A stretch of DNA of 64,000 nt from assembly GCA_018340375.1 (NCBI GenBank), contig JAFFJZ010000002.1:63482001-63546000 (forward strand), written 5' to 3'. This document shows positions 1-11,557 of the stretch, one piece after another. A program made the translations under genes and the position numbers. Numbering within the stretch: the stretch's first letter is position 1; each line of letters begins with the position of its first letter. The DNA is from Gonatopus flavifemur. Its lineage: Eukaryota > Arthropoda > Insecta > Hymenoptera > Dryinidae. The notes beneath the pieces are model-generated. The model did no database searches and was not told the origin of the DNA. It saw only the letters and a list, made by a program, of their open reading frames with translations.

Positions 1-168
1 AATTTGCTGAGGCCAGCGCCGGCCCGGTACGAGAGTTTTTAGGCCCTCCATTCCTAACCCAAATGGCTAAAAAAAAACAAGAGAACACCTAATTTCGGGC
101 TCTTATCATTTTTTGGCGCCCGGTTGCACCGCCCTGGAGCCGGCACTGGCCGAGGCAGCTAAATTTTC
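1..168. repeat. Degenerate GC-rich inverted repeat, possible DNA-transposon remnant
   Basis: The start of the window is unusually GC-rich for its surroundings. The segment at 7-23 (CTGAGGCCAGCGCCGGC) is the approximate reverse complement of 139-158 (GCCGGCACTGGCCGAGGCAG), with about 115 bases between them. GGGCCGGCGC-type ends are common in insect hAT-like elements, so this may be the tail of such an element. No target-site duplication could be placed because the window begins here. The family assignment is inference. Confidence 0.35.
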
Positions 169-2779
169 AGTATTACAGCGGGAATCATCGACATTTTTTG
201 CTGTGGCAGTTAAAAAATTGGTATCATAGTTAACAAGATTGCCGTCACAGCAGAAGATACCCGGCGAAATCAGATTTCGCTGTCACGATGAATTTTTTTT
301 TCTCGGTTTAAAATATATAAACATGAAATCAAGGTATTGGATTAATCGCAAAATTTCAATGATCACAGGACGTTCAAGCGGGAATGAATTCAGACAAGCA
401 CGGTAATGATGCATTGTTGGAAATACATCGAAATTGAAATTGTGCGTGTCGAGATTTTATTGGCACGCTGTTATAGATCATTAATGTACATTCCTTAATA
501 AAATACTATTTTCTCGATCAATTTTACAACTTTATTTAGTTCTTGGATCTAAATTCATCTTTAATAAAAGAATGATATGTTTCGCATACTTTATGCATCA
601 GTAATATGCTTTTATTGTAATATTTTAACAATTCTCTCGATTTTGAGGAAATAAATGTTGTCATTATTTTTCGTCCTCCTATATTTATTTTATTCATAAA
701 GGAATATAAGATTCCTGTGATATAATTTTATCTATCCACGTGCTCGCGATCAATAATAGTATCAACCAATTACATCCGTGTGCTTATGGCAATGATAACT
801 CATAAGCGAATACAACAGTGGCCAAAAATAGTACCTAGCCTCTTACGTGAAGTTGTGTTGTGGAGCTAAAATCGGAATGGTCTAAGACTAGACCTCTTGC
901 CGTGGTACTTTCATAATGAATGTTTGCAAAACAATGTTCGGCGCGGTCAGAAATTTCTTGGATCCTCTTCGATCAAGATCAAACGAAGCATCTGAGACGA
1001 CACCGTATCAAGCGGTAGCAAAGTACTTTCAATGATATTACAATAGACTTTCTCTAATATTTAGATTATTTTATTTTTTGAAAAAAAATTGCCTTCATTT
1101 GTATGCACTTCTATTTTATTTGCATCGAATATTCGTATTCGATGTACGTTGATGAATGGATGGATCGGTATAACGAATACCTTGATACGGTTTTGATGCA
1201 AATCAGAAAGTTTACTCTTGAAAACATAAATCACATTTGCAACACTTGGACATGTGGGAATTTCAACGCGTCACCGGATTTAATCAATTCTGGAGCATAA
1301 GAAACAAAGTGGTTTCTATGAAAACAAATGATAAAAATCATTCACAAAGCTACACTTTGTGTAAAAAACCTTTGAAAAAGTCTTTATATCATGGATTGTA
1401 ATTCATTATGAATTTTCGTTGCAGGTGAATGAATTAGAATCCAATTGACCAACGACTTCAACGTTACGGAAAATCACGTGTACAGAATGAAATTGTCAAT
1501 ATTTTATGAAACGTATTATAAAACTTCCAACAAGGTTTATCGAGTTGTTGAAATAACAAAATATCAACGACAATTCTCGTGACCAATACCCCATGGAATT
1601 TTCTCTACCCCTCGTCAAAACTCAAATAAGCAATAGATAACGGATATCTACTAGAAATAAAAGAATCTTGGTGAATTTCATTCAGAAATATATCCATTAT
1701 CCGGATCGGAAAACACCGTACGTATCGTAAGAAAACGGAATCCCTGCTACGAACTGTTCACGAAAGAAGAAGATTCAGCAAAGGAATGATCAGCAATTTT
1801 TCACGTCTACCCTAAAGAAAAAAAGAGGATAAAATGATCGTTCACGATTTCACGCGTAAATCCATCGTTTATTATTATGTAGGTTTTATACTCGAGGCAT
1901 CAATGCTATCGGATGCTCGGTTGAAGAGAAATCTGGATTAAACGAGAAGAAAGAAATGTTAAATCTTTCAATGATTCGCTAACTGATTTCATGCAAATGA
2001 GCTGGTTATCGCGACAGGACAGTCACGCTTGGTTTAATTGTTGTTCGCGCGAAAACTTCTAACGTAACGTGTAGCACATCGTTCGTCTTATCCCGCGCAA
2101 AGTGTTACAAAATTTATTGCGTTGGCATTGGTAACGGAGAAGAAGCCATTACCACGTGGTTGCCTGGAGACCTTCGAGTAGCTCAACTACACTGTATTTT
2201 ACATCGGAGGTAATAATTAGTTAAGCTGATTCGAGTCTTTGATCGTACAGTATTCTTTTCGTAAATAGCTGTCGATCGAGAGTCTTGAGAAAAAGATTCA
2301 AGTCTTACATGAAGTTTGATGAAGACTTCATGTTCTTCACTGTTGCGCAGTAACAATTTTATATCAGATATTAGCATATTTACATTGTACTTTTGGGATA
2401 GATTTGATTATGTCGCTATGAACCACAAGTATACGAGCATTCACCATACCCATATAAAAATCTTCAGGCTCCGCCAATGCTGACGACGGAATATAGCTAG
2501 ACTCAAGGCTGCCAGCCAAAGCTGGGCAATCTATCTAGGGACCAGGATGGTTGACAATGGTCTAAACATTGTACCAATATGGGAAGTCATAAATCGACTT
2601 CATTGATCCATCATTGATCATTGGCTGCGCCACGCTTGGTCCATCTTTCAACCAATATTGCTTGAAGGAAAAAGCATGCTTTCAACAGAGGCTCTCTAGG
2701 GCTTGGCGGGACACTGTTCCAAGCATTAGGCCACTCTGAATGACAATGGATTCTCATGTTGCACCAAGCATGGGTCGTA
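169..2779. other. AT-rich intergenic DNA, no gene recognised
   Basis: No reading frame of convincing length or composition occurs on either strand. The longest frames are about 65 codons, such as 1103-1300 (+) and 2183-2377 (-), and have no recognisable motif. From about 2,540 the sequence becomes less AT-rich and carries repeated GCTTGG and CCAAGC words leading into the minisatellite that follows, which may be the body of an unrecognised mobile element. Confidence 0.5.
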
Positions 2780-2880
2780 GCTTGGTCCAGCTTGGGCAAT
2801 AGCCTGGCTCAGCTTGGGCGATGGCCTCGCTCAGTTTAGGCGTTAGCTTGACTCGACTTGAGTAATAGCTTGGCTAAGAG
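2780..2880 (+). repeat. 22-bp minisatellite, about 4.5 copies
   Basis: Four consecutive 22-base units start at 2780, 2802, 2824 and 2846, and a partial fifth starts at 2868. The units share the pattern GCYTSRYYCRRYTTRRGYRRTR and begin with GCTTGG or GCCTGG. Spacing is exactly 22 although the units are diverged, so this is an old short tandem array. It sits in a locally GC-richer patch that continues to about 3,440. Confidence 0.75.
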
Positions 2881-3185
2881 TGAAACTTCCTTCTCAAACA
2901 GCAAATTACAATAACTCTCACCAGAGTGATGCTTGTTTCCTGCGAGTGGCGAACCAAGCATTCAATCAATATATAAGTCTCCTTTGAAGATTCCATGACA
3001 GAAATAATTCTTCATCTGTTTCCAGACCCGCCTACTTCTACGCCAGGACCACCGGATTTACGTCATTCATCAGTTTAAACTAATCAGAAAAATTACATGT
3101 TGAAATTCTCCGACATTCATTTCGTTCAATCGAAATGATAGAATGGATTTTTTATTTTATTTTCAATTACAATAAAGAATAAGAG

Positions 3186-3452
3186 TGACCATTGGCATGA
3201 GATGGGCGCAACCCTGCCGCAAGATTGCTACAGCGTTGGCTCATCCTTGGCGAACAAATTCTTCTATGGTCTGCCATTGACGGCATATGCTATCACAACC
3301 CTGTTTCCAGTGTTGGGTCTTGATTGTGGAAACAAATGGGCTGAGGCTGAAATGATGTTATCATTTCAGAGTTGCGCCATGCCTGGTAGCCTAGGATCGG
3401 CCCATCTTGGTGAGCCTTGCGGCAACCTAGCGCCCATGGTCAATTTTTACCT
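3186..3452. repeat. Imperfect inverted repeat in a GC-richer patch
   Basis: GGCGCAACCCTGCCGCAAG near 3206 is the imperfect reverse complement of CTTGCGGCAACCTAGCGCC near 3416, and flanking GACCATTGG and CCATGGTCAA words extend the dyad. A 97-codon frame with ATG at 3202 crosses the same patch, but it has no known motif and lies within the dyad. A small foldback element is the simplest reading. No clear target-site duplication was found. Confidence 0.35.
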
Positions 3453-3499
3453 GGGACTCTCTCGTGGGGATGAAGATAAATATTTTATAATTTAAAATT

Positions 3500-4178
3500 T
3501 TTGGGAGTACAAATTAGTTCGGTCCGGTTTGAAAAGATGACTCTCACTCTCATGAATGTTTCATAGTCACAACCGATTTCAATTGTTTCAGAGAGGTTAG
3601 ACACCTGTGGATAATATTCAGTTGATATCACTCCGAGTTCCTTTTAGAATCCCGATTTTTACTCAGTGAAGTATGTCAAATTTTGTTTTAACTGAGCAGC
3701 ATTTGCGGGAGGTGCCAGTTTTCTGTTTTAATTGGAAAAAAAGTGCAGCTGAAGCCCATCGAATGCTCGTGGAAGTTTATGGTGACAATGCTCCAACTGA
3801 TAAATCATGTAGAGAATGGTTTCGACGTTTTAAGAATGGCGATTTCAGTGTCGAAGATAAGCCTCGCTCAGGACAACCACAAAAATTCAAAAACGAGGAA
3901 TCGGAGGCTTTACTCGACGAAGATTCGAGTCAAACGCAACAGGAGCTTGCGAAATCATTAGGAGTTACGCAACAAGCAGTTTCCGTACGATTACAATCCA
4001 TGGGCATGATTCAAAAGCAAGGCAATTGGATGCCTCATGACTTACAATAAAGCCTAGAGACATTGAACGGCGAGTTTTCACTTGCGAGCAGCTGATTCAA
4101 AGACAACGAAGAAAGGGGTTCTTACATCGGATTGTGACCGGAGATGAGAAATGGATATTCCACGATAACCCCAAGAAA
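3500..4178 (+). mobile_element. 5' fragment of a mariner (Tc1/mariner) transposon
   Basis: The fragment contains the untranslated leader and the N-terminal half of a mariner transposase. The ATG at 3673 lies about 170 bases after GGGAGTACAAATTAGTTC (around 3503), which is the leader length expected for mauritiana-type mariners, so the left end is placed near 3500. Homology stops abruptly around 4178, after the first catalytic region. The right half and right inverted repeat are missing, and a foldback element begins only about 80 bases further on. The exact left terminus is uncertain. Confidence 0.7.
3673..4178 (+). pseudogene. Mariner transposase, frameshifted and C-terminally truncated
   Basis: The reading frame starts at ATG 3673 and encodes the DNA-binding N-terminal part of a mariner transposase. 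Recognisable blocks are FCFNWKKSAAEAHRMLVEVY (first helix-turn-helix), CREWFRRFKNGDFSVEDKPR (the conserved WFxRFKxGDF region), and LAKSLGVTQQAVSVRLQSMG (second helix-turn-helix). The frame ends at TAA 4048. The protein continues in another frame from 4050 (KPRDIERRVFTCEQLI) through HRIVTGDEKWIFHDNPKK, whose GDEKW holds the first catalytic Asp (codon 4143-4145). So there is one frameshift near 4047-4050, and everything past about residue 168 is lost, including the second and third catalytic Asp. Intact mariner transposases have about 345 residues. The leader motifs and TGDEKW suggest the mauritiana subfamily. It is certainly inactive. Confidence 0.88.
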
Positions 4179-4255
4179 ATAAAATTTTCCCACTCGGTTA
4201 TTTTGTATTATATTGTACACATGAGACTTTGTATATTTCGATATCAATTTCTATA

Positions 4256-5483
4256 CACGGAGAAAAATGCAGTTCGGAAATATAGTAATCTTTAATAGAA
4301 GATATTGGAGAATATTTCTTAAAATCTGTGAATATTTGTTCAAATCTGAGAGTGTTTCTAAAGTTCGTAATAAAGATAAAACGGTTTACATTTCTCTTGA
4401 ATTTTATTTGGAAAGGAATGAAAATTTATCAGTACCTCACAAACAATAAAAAAAAATATGAACTTTTCAGAAGTCGCGCTTGAAATTTTACAAAGTGAAT
4501 AAGAAAATTTCGAAATTTTGTTAATCATTTTGTAAAAGATCATGCGTGACTTTTGGAAAGTTCATATTCTTTCCTACTTTTTGTGAGTTATTGATTGAAT
4601 TGTCATTCTTTTTCAAACAAAATTCAAGAATAATGTGAACCGTTTTATCTTTATTACGAACTTGAGAAATACTCTCAGATTGTAACAAATATTTACAGAT
4701 TTTAAGACATATTCTCCAATTTTCTATTCAGGGGGAATCCTGCTTTAGGAGGCCTCAAAAGTTTTGGAGAATTTTTTGAGATACGAAAAAAATAATTGAA
4801 TGAAACAAACTTCTCGGAGTATATTCGTGTATCTTTCAAGTTGATAAGAAAATTTGTTTCCAATGAGAAATAATGAGGGAAAGTGCGTTTTTGTCAGTTT
4901 TTAGTTTGACAATAATCATAAACTGGTGGGAGTGATTGCAAAAAAACTAGACGTCCGATTGAAATGAACCAAAGCTTGTTATCTTCAGTTTTGTATTCTC
5001 TTCTATTTGAACTTGAAAAGTTTATGAAAAATTATGTCTAAGCAATGTTTATAGCAAATTTAAGTGATTATTCTTCCTCCAAAAAGAGCTGTTTTTTTTC
5101 AAACCCCGAGTAAACTTTGAATTCCACGATTTCTTCCAGGTTTTCTTAGTTCATATAGAAGAATGATGCATAAAAATTGAAATGCCGTTTGGTTCTTCCG
5201 TTTTAGGTAAGAAATACGACCTGTATCTTTCCCACCGATAGAAGACTTCAATTGCGAGGCGCTCTACGAATGTGGACATAACTCTTACATATATGATCTT
5301 TTCACGCTGGAAAAATTTCTTTTATTTACTTGAAAAATATATGAAAACACCCTGAAAAGTTCGTTGGATAGAATTATTTTTTTGCTACCTAAAAACATTT
5401 TTAAAAAAACACTATTTTGAGGCCTCCCAAAGCAGGATCCCCACTTAAAAATGACTACATTTCCGAACTGCAGTTTTCTCCGT
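4256..5483. mobile_element. Foldback element with CACGGAGAAAA ends, interrupted by a nested element
   Basis: The left end (CACGGAGAAAAATGCAGTTC at 4256) is the inverse of the right end (GAACTGCAGTTTTCTCCGT, ending 5483). The inverted homology continues inward: 4256-4510 pairs with 4511-4728 plus 5447-5483, for example GATAAAACGGTTTACAT near 4374 with the ATGTGAACCGTTTTATC word near 4635. The centre is about 4510, inside a TTTCGAAA palindrome. Without the nested insertion the element is about 510 bp and is almost entirely one hairpin. No coding sequence is present, so it would have depended on a transposase from elsewhere. The target-site duplication is not clean. Confidence 0.78.
4729..5444. 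mobile_element. Nested 716-bp TIR element with TT target duplication
   Basis: This insertion splits the right arm of the surrounding foldback element. Its ends are inverted: AATCCTGCTTTAGGAGGCCT near 4735 against AGGCCTCCCAAAGCAGGATC near 5420. The dinucleotide TT sits at 4727-4728 and again at 5445-5446. Removing the element and one TT restores the foldback arm (CTATT joined to AAAAATGAC), which matches its partner arm near 4285. No transposase frame is present inside. The superfamily is not recognised. Confidence 0.72.
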
Positions 5484-5484
5484 A

Positions 5485-6175
5485 TGACACAAGATTTCTA
5501 ACATTGTTCTATAAATTCTTATATCTACAATAAATATTTAATTCTCACAATGAATTACGATACGTACTGGGATTAGTCCATTAATAAATGCACGTACACC
5601 GCTTATCAATTAATTTGAATGAACTGATTAAAATTGTTACCGTCAAACGGAGAAAATAGGTCACGATTTTAATCTCTCGTGCGGTCGAATACATTGTTAT
5701 TGTTTTATAGTAATGTCAATAATGGTTGAAGTAATCGATGCCCAAGTAGCACCCAAACGTTTTATACATAGTATATACATCCAATAATCTACGAACGTAC
5801 AGAGTATATATAAAACTTTCTAATACTATTAAGGTAGGTACTTGAAATTATCAAAATGAATTCTGATCTCTTGAATGTAATACACTCGAAAAGTTTCTTA
5901 GTGTACGTCGTCATTTCTTATGGAATGATTATCTTTTATTGACTGTTGAGGATAAATATATTTAGTGTATCATTAATTTTAATTGTTTTGTAGTGTGAAT
6001 AGAAATTCTACTTTTGTCTACTCGTGCAAACATGAACGATTTTTTCTGGTATATCAACTTTCAGATCATTCTGAAATGGAAATATCGAAATTACTTGCAT
6101 TTTTCAAAATATGTTATTGTACGCATTGAATGCAAATGGGCCAATTTGTATACCGGTTATTTCATTCATAATAAC
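5485..6175. other. AT-rich spacer without recognised features
   Basis: Neither strand shows a gene, RNA gene or clear repeat here. Only short chance reading frames occur. Confidence 0.4.
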
Positions 6176-6177
6176 TA

Positions 6178-6937
6178 CACAGTTGGACATTTTGTGTAAA
6201 TTTGTTAGAAACTCCGTGTGTCATGAATTTTTCTGTTAAATATTCAACACAAACATGTGTAACTTTTACATACGCTCCTTGTGTAATCAGATCTCATCTG
6301 ATTTATAATGTAAAATCATTCAAAAAAGTGGAGAGAAGTGTCAAAATGACACAAATTTTATTTAATTCAAGATTTAACATGAAAATTGTGTTATTCTCAA
6401 CTATCAAGGGGAGATCGCCAGTGTTGGGAGCTACTTTTTGATGAAAGTTCCATGTACGTGTAACTTCGGTACTCCTCGGAAAAACTATTCATTAATTTTC
6501 ATTGATTTTGGTTTCGGCTTTCATTCTAATGGAGCTTCGTTTTCTAGATATGCAAATTTGAAGATCGAGTGCAAGTTGATATACGCAAAGAAAGTACCCC
6601 TATCCAAATGACTATTTTACTTCAATTTATTCTTATGCATTGTTTTAACATAAAAAAGTGCGATTTGCACATTTCATTTACGTAAAAAAATTCATAAATT
6701 ACACTTGTCAACTGTTAATTCAGTATTCATTTTGAATTCGATTTGACATTGCTTATGTGTCGAATTTACACGATCGGAAATTCCAATAAAAACATAATCA
6801 GTATCCTGTTATGTCATATTATTCACATGAAGCTTGAGTTACTAGCTAACACAAACACATTATGTTGAATCGACACACAAATTTGCGTGGACCATTTGGG
6901 ACATGTGAAAGAATTTAACACAAAATTTTCAACTGTG
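6178..6937. mobile_element. 760-bp non-autonomous element, CACAGTTG ends, TA target duplication
   Basis: The left end CACAGTTGGACATTTTGTGT (6178) is the near-exact inverse of the right end ACACAAAATTTTCAACTGTG (ending 6937). TA occurs immediately outside both ends (6176-6177 and 6938-6939), which fits a Tc1/mariner-type target duplication. The interior is rich in further CACA/TGTG words, such as ACACAAACATGTGT near 6248 and ATCGACACACAAATTTGCGT near 6876, as though the termini had been partly reiterated. There is no transposase frame; the reading frames at 6014-6199 and 6202-6441 overlap the element and have no motif. Confidence 0.78.
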
Positions 6938-6939
6938 TA

Positions 6940-9655
6940 GGACTCGAAGGATGAATAATATCGTTCATTTCATTTTATATTAAAAGTTGAATGAACAACT
7001 AAAAATTCAATGAACAGTGAATATACGCCATTTTCATCCCATTTTTTACACTTATTTTTCAGTTCTGACAGAGCATTCTAACGTGTATGCCAAAATTTGT
7101 TCTTGCCAAAGAAATAGTGTTCAAACAACTGGAAAAATGTTTTTTGTTCAATTTCTAAGAGCGATGAAAAACTGGGCCCAGTTGTGTAGCTTGTGACACA
7201 GGACCTTTGAAATGTTATCTGGAAATCCGTGATATGATTTCTCCTTCGGATTTCATGACTAAAAACAACAATCTGTCCCAATCTTCAAGGCTTTTCGCTG
7301 CTTCTTTACTGATGGATGGATTGTGAAAAAAAGAAACGAAAAGAGTATCGAAATGTCTAAACATTGTATACTAAGAGTTATAATATTTCACAGTAGATAT
7401 AGCGCGTTTATTGTCAGACACTTCGTCAGTAGACGGGTCCTACACCCGTCGCGGCGGTTACTCTGCGTATTAATAATGCGACTTTCGTTTGAAGTGACTC
7501 TGGTGTTGTCAATGAAATGAACTCTCGGTATGCATGAAAAACATCCTTTGGCAAGTTTCAACTATTTAAGAGGCATATATATATCTATTCGGATTGCGTA
7601 TCGTCTAGGACTTGTTCATCATCGTGAATATATTTCGAAACATTTCTTCTTTCACACGTTGAGAGATAACTGCGCAGGTATGTACAGGTAAGCGAAAAAG
7701 GGAATTTATTGTACTCTTCAAAATGTTCACTCCAGCAGATGAGATCTAAGTTCTGTTGGAAAAATTTGTTGAAAAAAGAATATTCAAATAGACAGCTCTT
7801 TGTTTTACAACGAAATAAACATAGAATGGCAAATATCCGATTCACCCCGAAATCGGGGGCGAAGAGGATCATTAATAAAAATGGAACGCAAAATGGGATG
7901 CAAAACGAATTTACACTTTGAAACTCTTTTTTAAACCCTAAATACGTTTAATAAATGAAAGAATTTTATTCCACGCACTTGCGGCAAATCAACGGTTCTG
8001 TGTGACTTTTCTTGCTGGCACATTTTTCACAAGACCATTCTTTACATCCCCTGTCCTGAATCCAGTTTTCGTTGAGTGGATGTACGGATTTCTCAGAACA
8101 AAATATATCAGTACCAGTCTGTTGATGCACAATTGTTGCCTCTTAGTCTCATATGACTCAAAAAAACACATAATCCAAGTCGTGATCCGAATCACCCCAT
8201 ATACTATTTCGGAGAAAACATTAATCTGCTCATAAAGGGCGTGATAATATTGTCTGAATAATTTACTCGTCTAATTCAGTACATCACGAACTATACATAT
8301 GAATCGGATTGGCATGATTCTCAACGTATCTTGTCTATGAAAATTTCAAGAATTGCGATAGCGTTTTTACATCAGCTATAAAATTCTCCTCTATGCACAC
8401 GATGCTACAACTTATATCATTGCCCAGAACTGAATAATGTGCGTTATGGTTATGTTATCCTGTTTTTCCAATAGTTAGTGAGATTATGTAAGCACTTATA
8501 CGTTAAAAGAGTGTAATTGATAATAAAAATGATCGGAAACAGCAAATTTGTTTATTTTGATCCGATTCGCCTTGGTCTACCCTAACTACAAAAATGAACC
8601 TCAAATTCAATCAATGCTGTGGTTTTTTTAAATATTTCCCCGCAATTTTGTTATATTCCAGAAATCATCCACTTTATCTTGAAATCTATCGGTTCATTCT
8701 ACTTCTTGATTACTTTTTGATTAGATTTCATTTCGTCCAAAAATATTGCACGATTCTTCCACAAACCCCAGAATATTTTGCGCACTCAAAGAATGCAAAT
8801 CCGTAATTTTGGTTCTCACATTGATTGCTATAAATAATCCTCCGTTTTATTTCAGTCCATATACAAAACATAATCCCTGTCAAACTTTGAAAGGAGATAG
8901 AATCCGATTACAAGAGCCGAGGATTCAGCTTCAAAACACAAACAAGCAAACGCTTCCTCTTCTACTTCAATGCAAAGACTTGAGATTGAAGAAGTTAATT
9001 TCGTATGCTATACGTATGGTGCACATACGTTTTTCGCGCGAGATCGATTGATTATTGTTTTTAAAATGAATCCTGTCATTCTTCTCTCCTTTGTTAAACC
9101 TGAGAAACCCCACAAATATCAAGTTATGAGGGCACTGACCAACGTGAGATTTCTAAAGAATCAAAGCAATGAACTCGACTGTTGAAGTTCAAGATATGTT
9201 TTTGGGAGTGGTATTCTACAGTGCCATTCTCCTTTAGGATGGGAAACAATTTTCAGCCAATGAGCAGTGTTTGCTAGCAAAATGGTGAGAATTGAATATA
9301 AAAGAGAACACTGTATGAAATGATTCATAATATCCCATCAACTCCCAAAAAGTGACAAATGTGTATCTGTAACAAGAACAAATTCCGATAAATGATATCC
9401 GATGTAGAATTTAATGCTCTTTCAAATTTGGTTTCAAAATTTGCCTCCAATCATTGTTCAAATGGTTATCAACAATCTTTTGCAAAAATAATTACACCGA
9501 GACCCCAGTTTCTCAGACTAACAAAAAATCATTTCCGCCCTCATTATTAGAAATCTTTTTTTCAATGGATAAAGTTTTCATTGGAAGTTTTCAGATTGGA
9601 ACAAAGAATTTTCGAAATTGAAAGATGAATATATTCCTTGTTGAATCCGAAAAGT
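6940..9655. other. AT-rich intergenic DNA, no gene recognised
   Basis: Several frames of 60-101 codons occur on both strands, for example 7585-7872 (-) and 8746-9051 (+). None shows a recognisable domain, and opposite-strand frames overlap each other, as expected by chance. No tRNA, terminal repeats or tandem repeats were recognised. Confidence 0.45.
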
Positions 9656-9890
9656 GTACTGTAAAAAAAGTTCACCGGAAAATTCCAGTAAATGTACTGA
9701 AAGTTATTAACCTGTGCATGTACCGGAAAATCTTAGCACATTTGTACTGCAAAATTCAGTACAAATGTTATGGAATTTCAGCATCAAAACTGGAAATTTT
9801 CTGAGCCTCAGTACTAGAATTTTTCAGTACACGAACTGGACTTTTCCAGGACATGCACTGGAAAATTATTGCTGAAAATATTCATGAAAA
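9656..9890. repeat. Cluster of degenerate TACTG/CAGTA dyads
   Basis: Short words such as TACTGTAAAAA, CCAGTAAATGTACTG, TTGTACTGCAAAATTCAGTA and CACTGGAAAATT recur in both orientations within about 230 bases. The pattern resembles the body of a MITE-like element built from reiterated ends. Clear outer ends and a target duplication were not found. Confidence 0.4.
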
Positions 9891-9989
9891 TTAAAAAAAA
9901 AATTGCTAACACAAAGTGATTTTGCACGGTCCTTGTGTTTCAGGATGGTTGAGAAACTTGATCGTTCATGTGGATGGACAGAAAGTCAT

Positions 9990-10085
9990 GTTTACCTAAC
10001 GGGATTTGAACCTACACTTCTCCACCTGCCTACCCCAACTGGAACCTAAGACCTGACCGATGAGCTATAGCGCGAGATGTTGGGA
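9990..10085 (-). mobile_element. tRNA-derived SINE head or tRNA pseudogene
   Basis: Read on the minus strand, TAGCTCATCGGTC (10067-10055) resembles an RNA polymerase III A box, and GGTTCAAATCCC (10012-10001) matches the B-box consensus GGTTCRANTCC. Their spacing of about 55 bases is close to that of a tRNA gene. The acceptor stem does not pair convincingly, so a functional tRNA is unlikely and a tRNA-derived SINE or tRNA relic is the better reading. The body downstream on the minus strand was not delimited. Confidence 0.5.
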
Positions 10086-10158
10086 GGCAAACTTGGGTTA
10101 CTACATATGCTTCATATCTAGAATATACACAGGAATAAGTCTTCGAAAAAACCTCATA

Positions 10159-10732
10159 CAGGGTGTCCCAGAATTCGCAAACCGGATTCCATAGGTATGT
10201 TCTGCAGCCAAGATGCAATAATTTCCCGTTTGAAGAAAATTTTTTCGACGCTCAGTTTTGGAGATGTGAGCATTTTTAGATTTTTTTTCAAATTCAAATC
10301 ATTCAAAAACACTGTATGCTACATACTTGAGCTTGACACCATTCGCGAAGTTGCAAAACGGCGGATCTGTGGAAAAAAAATTGAACTATTTTATCATTGA
10401 TAGTTCCAGAGCTATAGCGATTTGAAATTGCTAAATTCTGATTAGCTGAAAGCTAAAAAATTTCAAATCGCTATAGCTCCGGAACTATCAATGATAAAAT
10501 AATTTAATTTTTTTCCACAAATTCGCCGTTTTCCAACTTAGTGAATGGTGTTAAGCTCGAGTATGTAGCATAGTTACAGTGGTTTTGAATGATTTGGATT
10601 TGAAAAAAAATCTGAATATGCTCATATCTCCAAAACTGAGCGTCGAAAGAATTTTTTTCAAACGGGAAATTATTGCATTTTGGCTGCAGAATATACCTGT
10701 GAACTCCTGTCCGCGAATTCTGGGACACCCTG
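10159..10732. mobile_element. 574-bp long-hairpin element, CAGGGTGTCCC ends, TA target duplication
   Basis: The ends CAGGGTGTCCCAGAATTCGC (10159) and GCGAATTCTGGGACACCCTG (ending 10732) are exact inverse repeats. TA lies directly outside both ends (10157-10158 and 10733-10734). The inverted homology covers nearly the whole element, with arms of about 270 bases (for example AGCTATAGCGATTTGAAATT near 10413 and AATTTCAAATCGCTATAGCT near 10460) and a loop of roughly 30-40 bases around 10,450. Frames on both strands here mirror one another because of the palindrome and are not genes. A Tc1/mariner-type MITE is the likely class. Confidence 0.85.
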
Positions 10733-10839
10733 TATATCAATTTTATTTGCTACAATTACAATTATCATTCAAAATCTCAATCAGGAAATTTTCAATATAA
10801 AGACTTGAAATTTTCCCTGCCAGAAATGACGAAGTCCAA

Positions 10840-11430
10840 TAGAGTGGAAAATTTCAGTACAATTACACTGTGTAATTTCAATTGAATGAAAAATTTTCCC
10901 ATTGAAATGAATTACTTCTCTCATTGGAAACAAGATTCATCAGAATGCGCCGTATGGAAATCTTTCGCTGAAAAATTTCTGGAAATCTCTGAAAAACTCT
11001 CATTTTTCTCTGCAAAAGTTCGAAAAAGTTTGATAAAGTCTGAGAAACTCCGAGATTTCGATGAAAAATCTAATACTCTTGCAACATTATTCTTAGGGTT
11101 TTTTCAGAATTTGCTAGAGTTTTTTAGTAGTTTATCAGAGATTTTGCATTCAAATTTCAGATAGATGAGTATGAATTTATTCCTAATAAAACTCTGAGGA
11201 AGGAATGATAAATGTGTTTTTTTCGAGAACTATAAAAAAATCATGAAACACGAGTAATTGTCAGAATTTTCTCGGATCTTTTTCTGAGTTTATCAGAAAT
11301 TTTTCATTGGAATTTCAGATTGAGATCGTGAATTCATTCCTGATAAACCTCTGAGAAAAGTATGATAAGTGTGCGTGTTTTCTCCGAGAGCTATAAAAAA
11401 ATCATCAAACATGAGTAACATTTGACGTAA
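10840..11430 (+). repeat. Degenerate direct repeats rich in CTGAGAAA/TTTCAGA
   Basis: Two direct copies of a segment of about 160 bases are visible: TATAAAAAAATCATGAAACA at 11231 matches TATAAAAAAATCATCAAACA at 11392, and AATTTCAGAT recurs at 11153 and 11311 in the same order. Related GAAA/TCTGAG words extend upstream to about 10,880. A frame at 10886-11164 runs through this composition and has no domain. Confidence 0.5.
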
Positions 11431-11557
11431 TTTAATACAAAGTCAGAACAATTGGCGGCTAGATCCAACTCAAAAGTTACGAAAAAAGTTCTGAATATTT
11501 CTCGCTTTCGATAATTCTTACTCACCTGTCCAGAACAACAGGGATCCCAAGAAAACA

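Noticed and set aside
3202..3495. 97-codon ATG-initiated frame in a GC-richer patch
   Set aside because: There is no recognisable domain, and it spans an imperfect inverted repeat, so a mobile-element remnant is more likely than a gene.
10001..10067. Functional tRNA gene on the minus strand
   Set aside because: A and B boxes are visible, but the acceptor and other stems do not pair convincingly; a SINE head or pseudogene is preferred.
10197..10800. Three frames on both strands with similar Phe-rich sequence
   Set aside because: They mirror one another because the region is one long hairpin element.
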